Positions 8,157 through 16,400 of a stretch of DNA of 64,000 bases are shown here, piece after piece (the stretch's first letter is position 1; each line of letters begins with the position of its first letter). The DNA comes from Nocardiopsis_B mangrovi (lineage in GTDB: Bacteria; Actinomycetota; Actinomycetes; Streptosporangiales; Streptosporangiaceae), in contig NZ_JBHSFQ010000034.1 of the NCBI RefSeq assembly GCF_042653925.1, positions 1-64,000 of the forward strand. The letters run 5' to 3'. The notes under the pieces were generated by a model, which made no database searches, was not told the origin of the DNA, and worked only from the letters and a program-made list of their open reading frames with translations. A program made the position numbers and the translations under genes.

Positions 8157-9254
8157 CTACAGGGCGACGCCCACCATGACGGGCTCGTTGACCAGGGTGA
8201 CGCCGAACGCGTCGGCCACCCCCGCGCGGACCTCGCGCGCCAACTCCAGCAGGTCCTCGGTCCGGGCGCCGCCGGGGTTGGTCAGGGCGAGCGTGTGCTT
8301 GGTCGAGATCCGGGCCGCCCCCGCGCCGTAGCCCTTGGTGAATCCGGCCCGGTCGATGAGCCAGGCGGCGGAGAGCTTCACCCGGCCCTCGGTGTCGGGG
8401 TGGGCGGGCGGGGCCGCATCGGAGCCCAGCCGTTCGGCGGCCCGCACGCGGAACCGCTCGAACTCCTCGGCGGACAGCAGCGGGTTGGTGAAGAAGGATC
8501 CGGCGCTGCGGGTGTCGGGGTCGGCCGGGTCGAGGACCATGCCCTTGCCGCGCCGCAGCTCCAGGACGGCGGCCCGGGCATCGGCCAGCGGCACCGCGCC
8601 GCCGGGTTCGACCCCGAGCGCGCGGGCGACCTCGGCGTAGCGGAGCGGGCGGCTGGTGCGCGCGCGTGTCAGCTCGAACACGACCTCGCACACCACATAG
8701 CGGTCGTCGCCCTTGAAGACGCTGTCGCGGTAGGCGAACCCGCATTCGGCGGTGGACATCGCGCGCAGCCGCCCGGCGGCGCGGTCGTGCACGACGACCT
8801 CGGCGATGGTCTGCGCGACCTCCTGGCCGTAGGCGCCGACGTTCTGGATGGGGGTGGAGCCCACGCGCCCGGGGATGCCGGACAGGCACTCGATCCCGCT
8901 CAGGCCCTCGTCGACCGTGTGCGCCACGAAGGGGTCCCACTCCACGCCCGCGCTCACCCGGAGCCGGACCGTGTGCCCGTCGTCGGACTCCACCGCGGTG
9001 CCCTGGGAGTCGACGTGCACCACCGTTCCATCGAAGCCGGAGTCGGCCACCACCAGGTTGCTGCCGCCGCCCAGGACGAGCAGCCGCTCTCCCGCGGCGT
9101 CGGCTGCGGTGACGGCCGCGACGAGTTCGGCGGTGTCGCGCGCGGTGGCGAAGCGCGCCGCGGGGCCGCCTAGGCCCAGGGTGGTGTAGCCGGCCAGGCT
9201 GACGCCGCTGCGGGCGCCGGCGAGGACGGTGGAACGGGACGGATCAGCGGACAC
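8157..9254 (-). CDS. murB: UDP-N-acetylenolpyruvoylglucosamine reductase (MurB)
   Basis: A 365-aa FAD enzyme that reduces UDP-GlcNAc-enolpyruvate to UDP-MurNAc with NADPH in peptidoglycan synthesis. The FAD site shows TTLGLGGPAARF and LVLGGGSNLVVAD; GIPGRVGSTPIQNVGAYGQE, FAYRDSVFK and the catalytic-serine motif AGSFFTNP follow. The C-terminal LIDRAGFTKG and NPGGA segments are as in other MurB proteins. I start at the GTG at 9254 (MSADPSRST) because GAGGTGG lies just upstream; a much longer frame runs through hadB and is an artefact. It is the last gene after hadA-hadB. Confidence 0.95.
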   Translation of the reverse strand: MSADPSRSTVLAGARSGVSLAGYTTLGLGGPAARFATARDTAELVAAVTAADAAGERLLVLGGGSNLVVADSGFDGTVVHVDSQGTAVESDDGHTVRLRVSAGVEWDPFVAHTVDEGLSGIECLSGIPGRVGSTPIQNVGAYGQEVAQTIAEVVVHDRAAGRLRAMSTAECGFAYRDSVFKGDDRYVVCEVVFELTRARTSRPLRYAEVARALGVEPGGAVPLADARAAVLELRRGKGMVLDPADPDTRSAGSFFTNPLLSAEEFERFRVRAAERLGSDAAPPAHPDTEGRVKLSAAWLIDRAGFTKGYGAGAARISTKHTLALTNPGGARTEDLLELAREVRAGVADAFGVTLVNEPVMVGVAL

Positions 9255-9325
9255 GGGCCACCTCGGATGGGACGGACGGGCCGGTGCCCGGGTACGGCGG
9301 CGGCGCCGCGCCCCGGGCACCCGGG

Positions 9326-9754
9326 TCAGGCGAGCCGGACGACGGCGGTGGCGCGGGCCAGTACCTTGGCACCGCCGGATCGCGCGGTGATGGCGACCTT
9401 GACCAGGTCGCCGTCGAGCTTCTCCTTGACGACGCCGCTCACGGTGATCTCGGCTCCGGTGTCGTCGTCGGGGACCACGACGGGCGCGGAGAACCGCACC
9501 GAGTACTCCACGACGGCGCCGGGGTCGCCGGTCCAGTCGGTGACCAGCCGGCCGGCCTCGGCCATGCTGAACATGCCGTGGGCGATGACGTCGGGCAGGC
9601 CCACCGACTTCGCGAACCGCTCGTTCCAGTGGATCGGGTTGAAGTCGCCGGAGGCACCGGCGTAGCGGACGAGGTCGAGCCGGCGCACCGGGTAGACCTG
9701 CTCGGGGAGCTGCGCCCCGACCTCGACGTCGGCGTAGCGGACGGTGGCGGTCAT
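9326..9754 (-). CDS. hadB: (3R)-hydroxyacyl-ACP dehydratase subunit HadB (MaoC-like)
   Basis: A 142-aa single hot-dog MaoC-like dehydratase. The motif YAGASGDFNPIHWNERFA holds the catalytic Asp and His, and the hydratase signature GLPDVIAHGMFSMAEAGRL follows. With HadA it would dehydrate 3-hydroxyacyl-ACP in fatty-acid elongation. Its ATG overlaps the hadA stop (ATGA), so the two are translationally coupled. The hadA-hadB-murB order is common in actinobacteria and supports the name. Confidence 0.92.
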   Translation of the reverse strand: MTATVRYADVEVGAQLPEQVYPVRRLDLVRYAGASGDFNPIHWNERFAKSVGLPDVIAHGMFSMAEAGRLVTDWTGDPGAVVEYSVRFSAPVVVPDDDTGAEITVSGVVKEKLDGDLVKVAITARSGGAKVLARATAVVRLA

Positions 9755-10257
9755 GCGCTGCTCCCCTGCTTCTCCCCTGCGGCGGCGGTGTCGTCACCGG
9801 TGCCGCCCGCGGCGGCGCCGCCGCGCACGACGAACATCATCACCGACGTGACGACGTGCTCGCCCTCGACGGTGCTGATCTCGCTTTCGAGCGTCATCAT
9901 CTCGTTGCCGCCGAGCGCCTTGATGTCGGCGATGGTGGTGACGGTGGTGACGACGTCGCCGGCGCGCAGCGGCCGGCTGTAGCGGAACGCCTGGTCGCCG
10001 TGGACGACCATCGAGAAGTCCAGGCGCAGGTCGGGGTCGATGATCGCCTGCCCGGCGCCGTCCATGGCCATGATGATGGGGAAGGTCGGGGGGGCGACGA
10101 CGTCGGGGTGGCCGGCCGCCTTGGCCGCCGCGGTGTCGGTGTAGACGGGGTTGGGGTCCTGGATGGCGTCGGCGAACTCCCGGATCTTGCCGCGTGTCAC
10201 CTCGTAGGGCCGCGGGGTCTGGTAGACCCGCCCCAGATAGTCACGGTTGATCGCCAT
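9751..10257 (-). CDS. hadA: (3R)-hydroxyacyl-ACP dehydratase subunit HadA
   Basis: A 168-aa MaoC-like protein of the HadA/UPF0336 type, the partner that gives acyl-chain binding to the HadAB dehydratase. Visible features: MAINRDYLGRVYQTPRPYEV, the region IREFADAIQDPNPVYTDTAAA, the conserved VVAPPTFPIIM and FRYSRPLRAGDVVTTVTTI. The last 25 residues are Gly/Ala-rich. The ATG at 10257 follows a GAGAGGGAG site. A terminator at 10303-10330 separates it from rpmG, so hadA starts its own operon with hadB and murB; a TAGTGT -10 candidate lies between. Confidence 0.92.
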   Translation of the reverse strand: MAINRDYLGRVYQTPRPYEVTRGKIREFADAIQDPNPVYTDTAAAKAAGHPDVVAPPTFPIIMAMDGAGQAIIDPDLRLDFSMVVHGDQAFRYSRPLRAGDVVTTVTTIADIKALGGNEMMTLESEISTVEGEHVVTSVMMFVVRGGAAAGGTGDDTAAAGEKQGSSA

Positions 10258-10302
10258 CGGCTCCCTCTCGGCTGGTGGTCTCGGGCCCATCACACACTAA
10301 TG

Positions 10303-10330
10303 GCCCGGTGAGCAGGGATGCTCACCGGGC
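10303..10330 (-). terminator. Intrinsic terminator after rpmG
   Basis: A perfect 12-bp stem GCCCGGTGAGCA and its complement with a GGGA loop, about 65 bases after the rpmG stop and before hadA. It ends the tRNA-Thr, tRNA-Met, rpmG transcript. Confidence 0.75.
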
Positions 10331-10394
10331 GCGGGCGCACACGGCGCGCCGGAGTACCGCGGTCCGAGGCCGCGTACCCGCTCCGCAGGGCGGG

Positions 10395-10559
10395 TTAGCG
10401 GGTCTCGCGGTGCTCGGAGTGCTGCCGGCAGTTGGGGCAGAACTTCTTCAGCGAGAGACGGTCGGGGTTGTTCCGACGGTTCTTGCGCGTGATGTAGTTA
10501 CGGTGCTTGCACTCCTGGCAGGCCAGGGTGATCTTCGGCCTCACGTCGGTGGCAGCCAC
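10395..10559 (-). CDS. rpmG: 50S ribosomal protein L33 (zinc-ribbon form)
   Basis: A 54-aa L33 ribosomal protein. It starts MAATDVRPKITLACQECKHR (GTG at 10557-10559) and keeps both cysteine pairs, CQEC and CPNC, so it is the zinc-binding C+ form. Many actinobacteria carry a second cysteine-free paralogue used under zinc limitation, which is not in this window. A GAGAAAGG site lies upstream. It is cotranscribed with the two upstream tRNA genes. Confidence 0.96.
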   Translation of the reverse strand: MAATDVRPKITLACQECKHRNYITRKNRRNNPDRLSLKKFCPNCRQHSEHRETR

Positions 10560-10648
10560 GTCGGAGTGCCTTTCTCGCTGGAAGCTATGAACATCGAAAA
10601 GGACCCGCGGAGACCCCTGATCTCAGAACAGGGGCCGCGCGCAGGTAG

Positions 10649-10721
10649 TAGCGGAGGCCGGACTTGAACCGACGACACAGCGATTATGAGCCGCTTGCTC
10701 TACCGACTGAGCTACTCCGCC
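10649..10721 (-). tRNA. tRNA-Met (CAT anticodon, elongator type)
   Basis: A 73-base tRNA on the minus strand: GGCGGAG/CTCCGCT acceptor, AGCTCAGTCGGTAGAGC D arm, anticodon loop CTCATAA, GGTTCAAGTCC T arm. The acceptor is fully paired, with one G-T pair, at its first position, which fits elongator rather than initiator tRNA. CCA is not encoded. Confidence 0.93.
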
Positions 10722-10834
10722 ATGACCGGGGATGACCGGAACGGCCTCGAAGAGGCTACCGGAACCCGGCCCGACCGGCGAATCAGATTTCCGCCGGACA
10801 CCCACCTGAGTGGACCGGAAGCTCATTCAAGTGG

Positions 10835-10910
10835 TGGAGCCCCTTTACGGAATCGAACCGTAGACCTTCTCCTTACCATGGAGACGCTCTGCCGACTGAG
10901 CTAAAGGGGC
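10835..10910 (-). tRNA. tRNA-Thr (GGT anticodon)
   Basis: Acceptor GCCCCTT with AAGGGGC, D arm AGCTCAGTCGGCAGAGC, anticodon stem TCTCC/GGAGA with loop ATGGTAA (GGT), T arm GGTTCGATTCC. Unlike the other tRNAs here, the CCA end is encoded (10835-10837). Confidence 0.95.
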
Positions 10911-10958
10911 CCGCTGTGGCGCTCCCCTTGCGGGGTTCCGCCCTTCGCGTTGATGACG

Positions 10959-10989
10959 ACTATACAGGGATCCGGGGGGGCAGTGCCAA
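10959..10989 (-). promoter_or_regulatory. Promoter of the tRNA-Thr, tRNA-Met, rpmG unit
   Basis: On the minus strand TATAGT (10959-10964) is preceded by TTGGCA (10984-10989) with a 19-base spacer (18 if read as TGGCAC). It lies about 50 bases before tRNA-Thr, and the 105-bp repeats begin immediately upstream. Confidence 0.65.
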
Positions 10990-10991
10990 AT

Positions 10992-11206
10992 CGTCACGGC
11001 AAGCCGACGAGCGAGCGGAAGCGTCCCCGCCACCGGGCCGAAGGCCCCCTCCCCGCGGGGCCGCTGAAGCCGAGCGAGAAGGCGCGCGTGACCAGGAGAC
11101 ACGTCACGGCAAGCCGACGAGCGAGCGGAAGCGTCCCCGCCACCGGGCCGAAGGCCCCCTCCCCGCGGGGCCGCTGAAGCCGAGCGAGAAGGCGCGCGTG
11201 ACCAGG
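10992..11206. repeat. Perfect 105-bp direct repeat, two copies 5 bases apart
   Basis: Copy 1 is 10992-11096 and copy 2 is 11102-11206, identical at every base, with AGACA between. Each copy carries GTCACG near one end and CGTGAC near the other, and a GC-rich hairpin in the middle (GGCCCC...GGGGCC). No coding sense is visible in either strand. The copies fill the space between the end of the zinc-hook ATPase gene and the tRNA promoter. Perfect identity implies a recent duplication. Confidence 0.95.
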
Positions 11207-11261
11207 TGATACTGAGCTCGGCCTACGAGCCGGTCGACATCGGGCCTCGATCCGGCCCTGG

Positions 11262-13367
11262 TCAGTCGCCCGGGTCGGCCACCCAGACGTTCGACATCGC
11301 GTCGCGGTGGATGAGCCGGATGGCCGCGGGCAGCCCCAGCCGCCGCAGGGCGTCGGGCAGCCGGGTGTCGTGCGTGAACACCACGAGCTGCCGGTGCCGG
11401 CCCACCTCCGCCAGGACCGATGACAGCCCCTCCACCGTCTCGGTGTCCATGGCCTGCACGGGGTCGTCCAGCAGCAGGAACCCGAACGGGTTGCCGGGCA
11501 CAAGCGTGCGCGGCAGGCAGATCGACAGGGCCAGCGCCTGGAACTCCCCCTGGCTGAGCAGGCCCGGCGCGTTGCCATCGGTGTCGGCGCCGTCGACGGC
11601 CACGTCCACCGCCACCCTCCGCTGCGCGCCCCGGCCCACCAGCCGCAGCGCCTCCAGGTCGATGTGCCGCTCCTGGCGCAGCCGCTGCCACACGTGCTCG
11701 GCCTGGACCGCGAGCGGGCGCAGCCGCTCCGCGCGGACTTCGCGCGCCTGCCCGGTGAACCAGTTCAGCGCCTGCCCGGCCGGGTGCAGGACATCGCGGG
11801 CGTGCATCGCCGCACGGGCATCGGCCACCCACGCGCCCAGGGCCTCGGCGAGCTCGCCCCAGCCGTCCGAGGGGTCGTCCAGGCGGGCGCCGGCCTCCTT
11901 GCGCGCGGCGATGGCCGTGGAGCGCAGCCGGCGGCCCACGGTCTCGATGTGCCCGGCCAGCTCGCCCAGGTCGGTGATCTCGGCGCCCGCCGACCACTGC
12001 GCCCAGACCTGGCCCAGCTCGCTGTCGGCGGGCAGCCAGGAGGGCATGGGCGCCATGAGGAAGCGCGCCTGGTCGCGGGCGTTGTCGGCGCGCTCGTAGG
12101 CGGCGGAGGCCCCGGCTGCGACGCGGTCGAGCGTGGCGATCTCGGCCTGCGCCCGCGCCTGCCACTGCGGGCCCAGCGCCCCGCCGGCGCCGCAGGTGGG
12201 GCAGTCGGTCTCCTTGGGGTGGCGCCGGTGGTGCTCCAGCGCCTGGCGCAGCAGCTCCACGACGCCGTGCGCGCGGTCGCCCTTGGTGCCGGCCGCCATG
12301 GCGAGCTCCATGGCGGCGCCCCGCAGCTCATTGACGATGTCGCCGAGGAGGGCGCGCTCGGGCACGGCGAGCCGGCGCAGCCGGCGCAGGACGAGCTGGC
12401 GGCCGGGGTCGGCGGGGCCGTCGTCGGCGGCGATCGAGGCCAGCCGATCGAGGTCGATGGGTGACGCCACCAGCAGCTCGGCGGCCCGCCGGGCGCGGGG
12501 GTCCGCGCTCTCGCGCAGCCGGTCCAGCAGGTAGCCGAGTTCGCGGGCCGGCCGGTCCTGCTGCTTGGCCAGCCGGTCGCACGCCTTGGCCAGGCGGCGC
12601 TCGGCCTCGGCGAGACCGGTCAGCCCCAACAGCGCCGTGAGCGTGTCGTACAGCTCGGCCGCGCGGCCGGTGACGGCCCGGCCCAGCTCGTCGTAGGACA
12701 GGAACGGGCGGTAGCGCGCGAGGTCGGCCTCCCACCCCAGGGTGCGCAGCGGACCCGTCCGCCCGCTGGGGTGGACCACCTCGCCGCGGGCCGAGCGCAC
12801 ACTGTCGCCCGTCCAGGTGCGGGTCACCTGCAGCGGGGCGGCCTCACCCGCCAGGTGGAGCTGCACGCTCACCCGCGTGTGCTCGTCGAAGTGCAGGTTG
12901 CGCCAGCCGTCGCGCCACGCGGCGGGCATCCCGTCCCACCGCAGGTTGCGGCCTGTCAGCGCCGCCTCGGCGGCCTCGGCGAAACTCGACTTCCCCGACC
13001 CGTTGCGGCCGACGATCACGGTCAGCCCCGGTCCCGGCGGGAACTCCAGCGCCGTGGGGCGGCCGATCCCGCGGAACCCCTGCACTTCGATGCGGCCGAT
13101 GTAGCCCCGCCGCGCCGGGACATCGGACGGGTGCCCGGTGTCCTGCGGCGCCTCGCCGGGCGGCCGCAGGGGGACGTCCTCACCGCGGGCGCACGCGGCC
13201 AGCGCGTCGTCGCCGAGGAGGGCGGCCGCCACCCACCGCCGCGCGGACGCGTCGAGGGGGGAATGGGCGAGCCGCGCGAGGACGGCGCGTCCGACGGCGC
13301 CGTCGTCGTCCGGCCGCGGGGGCTCGCCGGCGAACGCCGCAGGGACCGTCGTCACAGTCGTCACCAC
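11262..13367 (-). CDS. SMC/RecF-like AAA ATPase with a Rad50-type zinc-hook motif
   Basis: A 701-aa ABC-type ATPase. After about 85 variable residues comes a RecF/SMC-like start (IGRIEVQGFRGIG), then Walker A GRNGSGKS (about 120-127). A helical, Arg/Glu-rich middle carries CPTC (about 389-392), the pattern of a Rad50 zinc hook. Near the C-terminus are the signature-like LSQGEFQALAL, Walker B FLLLDDPVQAMD and a switch His in VVFTHDT. Such proteins act on DNA ends or in defence; the substrate is unknown. No nuclease domain is visible. It follows the Wadjet-like genes on the same strand but has its own TAATCT -10 candidate (13395-13400) and lies behind the jetC terminator. Start GTG; a second GTG at 13364 is equally possible. 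Confidence 0.8.
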   Translation of the reverse strand: MVTTVTTVPAAFAGEPPRPDDDGAVGRAVLARLAHSPLDASARRWVAAALLGDDALAACARGEDVPLRPPGEAPQDTGHPSDVPARRGYIGRIEVQGFRGIGRPTALEFPPGPGLTVIVGRNGSGKSSFAEAAEAALTGRNLRWDGMPAAWRDGWRNLHFDEHTRVSVQLHLAGEAAPLQVTRTWTGDSVRSARGEVVHPSGRTGPLRTLGWEADLARYRPFLSYDELGRAVTGRAAELYDTLTALLGLTGLAEAERRLAKACDRLAKQQDRPARELGYLLDRLRESADPRARRAAELLVASPIDLDRLASIAADDGPADPGRQLVLRRLRRLAVPERALLGDIVNELRGAAMELAMAAGTKGDRAHGVVELLRQALEHHRRHPKETDCPTCGAGGALGPQWQARAQAEIATLDRVAAGASAAYERADNARDQARFLMAPMPSWLPADSELGQVWAQWSAGAEITDLGELAGHIETVGRRLRSTAIAARKEAGARLDDPSDGWGELAEALGAWVADARAAMHARDVLHPAGQALNWFTGQAREVRAERLRPLAVQAEHVWQRLRQERHIDLEALRLVGRGAQRRVAVDVAVDGADTDGNAPGLLSQGEFQALALSICLPRTLVPGNPFGFLLLDDPVQAMDTETVEGLSSVLAEVGRHRQLVVFTHDTRLPDALRRLGLPAAIRLIHRDAMSNVWVADPGD

Positions 13368-13454
13368 ACCGCTCCATTGTCGACCTTGCGCTTCAGATTA
13401 GGACAGGCCGGTGGAAAGCAGTAGGCCCGTGTCCCGGACCGCCGCCCTCAGGCC

Positions 13455-13479
13455 CCGCCGGGGTGCGCGCCCCCGGCGG
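13455..13479 (-). terminator. Terminator-like hairpin directly after jetC
   Basis: CCGCCGGGG and its complement enclose a 7-base loop, four bases after the jetC stop on the minus strand. No clear T-run follows, so strength is uncertain. Confidence 0.55.
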
Positions 13480-13482
13480 TGC

Positions 13483-16400
13483 TCATACCCCGACGAGCCG
13501 CCGTCTGTTGCCGTCCCAGGTGAAGTGCAGGGTGGCGATGCCCGGAACGGCGGGGTCGCGCAGGCACTCGTAGATGTGCAGGCTCGGGACGCTGGTGAAG
13601 CAGCCCCAGACGCGTTCGGAGGTCAGCACGAAGTCCAGGTCGAGTTCGACGAGCAGGCCCAGGAGCCGGCCGTGGGTGGGCTCGTCGACCTTGGCGAACG
13701 CGTCGTCGAGCAGGATGAGCCGCGGTGCGTCGGGCGCGTGGGCGGCCAGGGACCCGAACTGGGCCGCCGCCGCGGCGAACAGCACCAGGTAGGCGACCAC
13801 GCGCTGCTCGCCCTGGCTGAGGGCGGTGCGGTGGCCGAGCCGGCGCTCGCGACCGGGGTGGGCGGCGTCGGTCACATAGACGGTGAACGCGAACCAGGAG
13901 CGGTAGTCCAGGGCGGCGCGGAGCTGGGCGCCGCCGGTGGCCTCGGGGTCGAGCCGGCGGATGGCCTCGATGCAGCGCCGCAGCGCGTCGCGCAGGCGGG
14001 TGGTCTCGACCCGGGTCCGCTTGGCGGCCGGCCGGGCGAGGAGGGGGACGACGGCGCGGATGTCCTCGTCGGCGTCGGGGGCCAGCCGCCAGTCGAGCCG
14101 GACCCCCAGGCCCTGGGAGGTGGTGACGTCGCCGAGCACGTCGTTCATCGTGGAGATGAGCGCCTTGGCCTCGTCGATCTGGTGCGAGAGGTGCCCGGCG
14201 AGCTCGCCCAGGAGGTGGCGCTCGAACGCCTCCTCCTCGCGCTGGAGCGCGGCCTCCTCGGCACCGGCGATGGCCTGGTCCAGGCGCTCGGCGTAGGCGG
14301 TGATGTCGTGGGCGCCGTCGTCGTCGTGGACGGTCAGGCGTTTGACCCCCGCGGGCTCGGTGAGCTCGGTCCAGGCCCCGGCGGCGTCGCCCGCCGAGAG
14401 CATCCGGTGCAGCTCCTCGCGGCGGCGCAGGATGCCGCTGTCGTCGAGTTCGGTACCGGGCCCGGGGTCGGGGTCGAGGCCGTCCTCGACGGCGCGGAGC
14501 AGGGCGTCGAGTTCGTCGACCCGCTCGGCGAGCGAGCGGTCGTCGCCCGGATCACCGGGGTCGCCCTGGTCAGCGGCGTCGGCGGCGTCGGCGGGCGCTT
14601 CCGGGGCCGCGCCGGGGTCGCCGATGCCGGTGAGGCCGGCGGCGGCGAGCAGGGCGGGGTCGGGGCGGCCGCCGCCGTCCGCGGCCAGCATGGCGCGCAG
14701 CGCGTCGCCGGCGGCCAGGGCGCGGCCGGCCTGCTCGGCGCGTTCGAAGACGGCGGTGTCGAGCCGGGTCTCGGCGGCGACGCGGTCGTCGCGGGCCTGC
14801 TGGGCGGCCCGCTCGACCTCGGGCAGCCGCCCGGCCGCCTGCTCCATGCGGCCGCGGACCTCGCTCACGGCGGTCGCGATCTGGTCGGGGGCGGCGGCAC
14901 GGGCGCGGTCGGTCAGTTCGATCTCGCGGCGCACCGTGATCATGTCGTCGATGGCGGCGCCGCGCACGTCCTCGGCCAGGACCCGTCCGGCCCGGGCCTG
15001 CTCCCACACCGCCACGCGCCGCTGGTAGCGCTCCAGGAGCACCGCCAGGGCCTCCAGGTCGCGGTAGGCGGCGGCGAACTCCACACGCAGCCGCTCCAGC
15101 GCGCCGAGGACGGCGGCGAGGTCGTCGGGGCCGGTGGGCAGGTCGTGGCGGACGGCGGGTTCGGCCAGCCCGGCGCGCAGCTCGAGGACCGTGGCGCGGG
15201 CCGAGGCGGCGGCGTCGCGGGCGGCGGCGTGCTCGCGCACGGACTCGGTCAGCCACGAGCGGGCGTTGTCGAGTGCGGCCCAGGCGCGGGTCAGGGCGGT
15301 GGGGTCGGGGATGGCGCGGACGACGGCGACGAGTTCGTCGAGCCGGCGCTCGGTGTCGGCGCGGCGCTCCTCGGCCTCGGCGAGCAGAGCCTCGGCGATG
15401 GCGATGCGGCGGTCGAGGTTGGCGAGGGTGCGGTCGGCGGCCGCGGTGCGCGCGTCGGCGCCGATGTATTCGGCGGCGGCCTTGCGGTGGGCTCCGGACG
15501 CGGCGCCCATGCGCCAGCGCCCGTCCAGGGACGCCCCGCTGGAGGGGGGCGGGACGCTGTCGCGCCGGTGGCGCGGCTCGGGCTCCTCCTCGCCGGGGGC
15601 GGGCAGCAGGGCGATGGAGCCGAGCAGAGCGGTGACGGTGCTGGTGGAGATGCCGGACTCGGAGCGGTCGACGGGGGTGAGCACCTCGAGCAGGCTGCGG
15701 CCCCTCGCGGGGCGGCCCGGGGTGAGCAGGAGGTCGCGTGTCGCGGCGTCGGCGAGCGCGCCGTCGGAGGTGATCCAGCCGGACAGCAGCCCGGCGGCCT
15801 CCAGCGCGGCTTCGAGCCCGGCGCGCTCGACCGCGCCGAGGCCGTCGGCGAAGTCCACGGCCCGGTAGAAGGGGGTGCCGGCGGAGTCGTCGCGCTCGGT
15901 GGCGGCCCATGCGGGCGGCGCGGGGGCGCCCGCGGGGCCGGCGGCCTTGCGCTCGGCGAGCTCGCCGAGTTCGGCGGCGAGTTCGCGCTCCTCCCCCACC
16001 GCGGTGTCGCGCCGGGTCCGCAGTTCGTGCAGAAGGGGGTCCACGACGCCGTGGGCCCGTTCGGCGATGCCGGCGGGCACGTCCAGGTCGAGGACGCGGA
16101 GTTCGTCGGTCAGCGGGAGTTCGACGCCGTCGTCGAGCGCGGCGAGGGAGTCGGTGATGTCGTGGTCGGCGGCCGCGGTGCGCAGCCGGGCGCTCCAGTC
16201 GCGGACCGCGGCGGCGTAGTCGGCGCTGGCGGTGCGGACGGTGTCGATCGCGGCGCGCTCGCGCTCCTTCGCGCGTTCGAGCGCGGCGTCGGCGGCCTCG
16301 GCCTCGCTGTCGAGGGACGCCTCGCGGCGCTCGGCCGCCGCGCGCGCCACCGCGCGCTCGCGCAGCTCCGCGGCCACCGCGGCGCGTTCGGCGGCCTCGG

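Noticed and set aside
10992..11206. CRISPR or attachment-site pair
   Set aside because: Only two copies, 5 bases apart, with no tRNA 3' end sequence inside and no integrase gene near.
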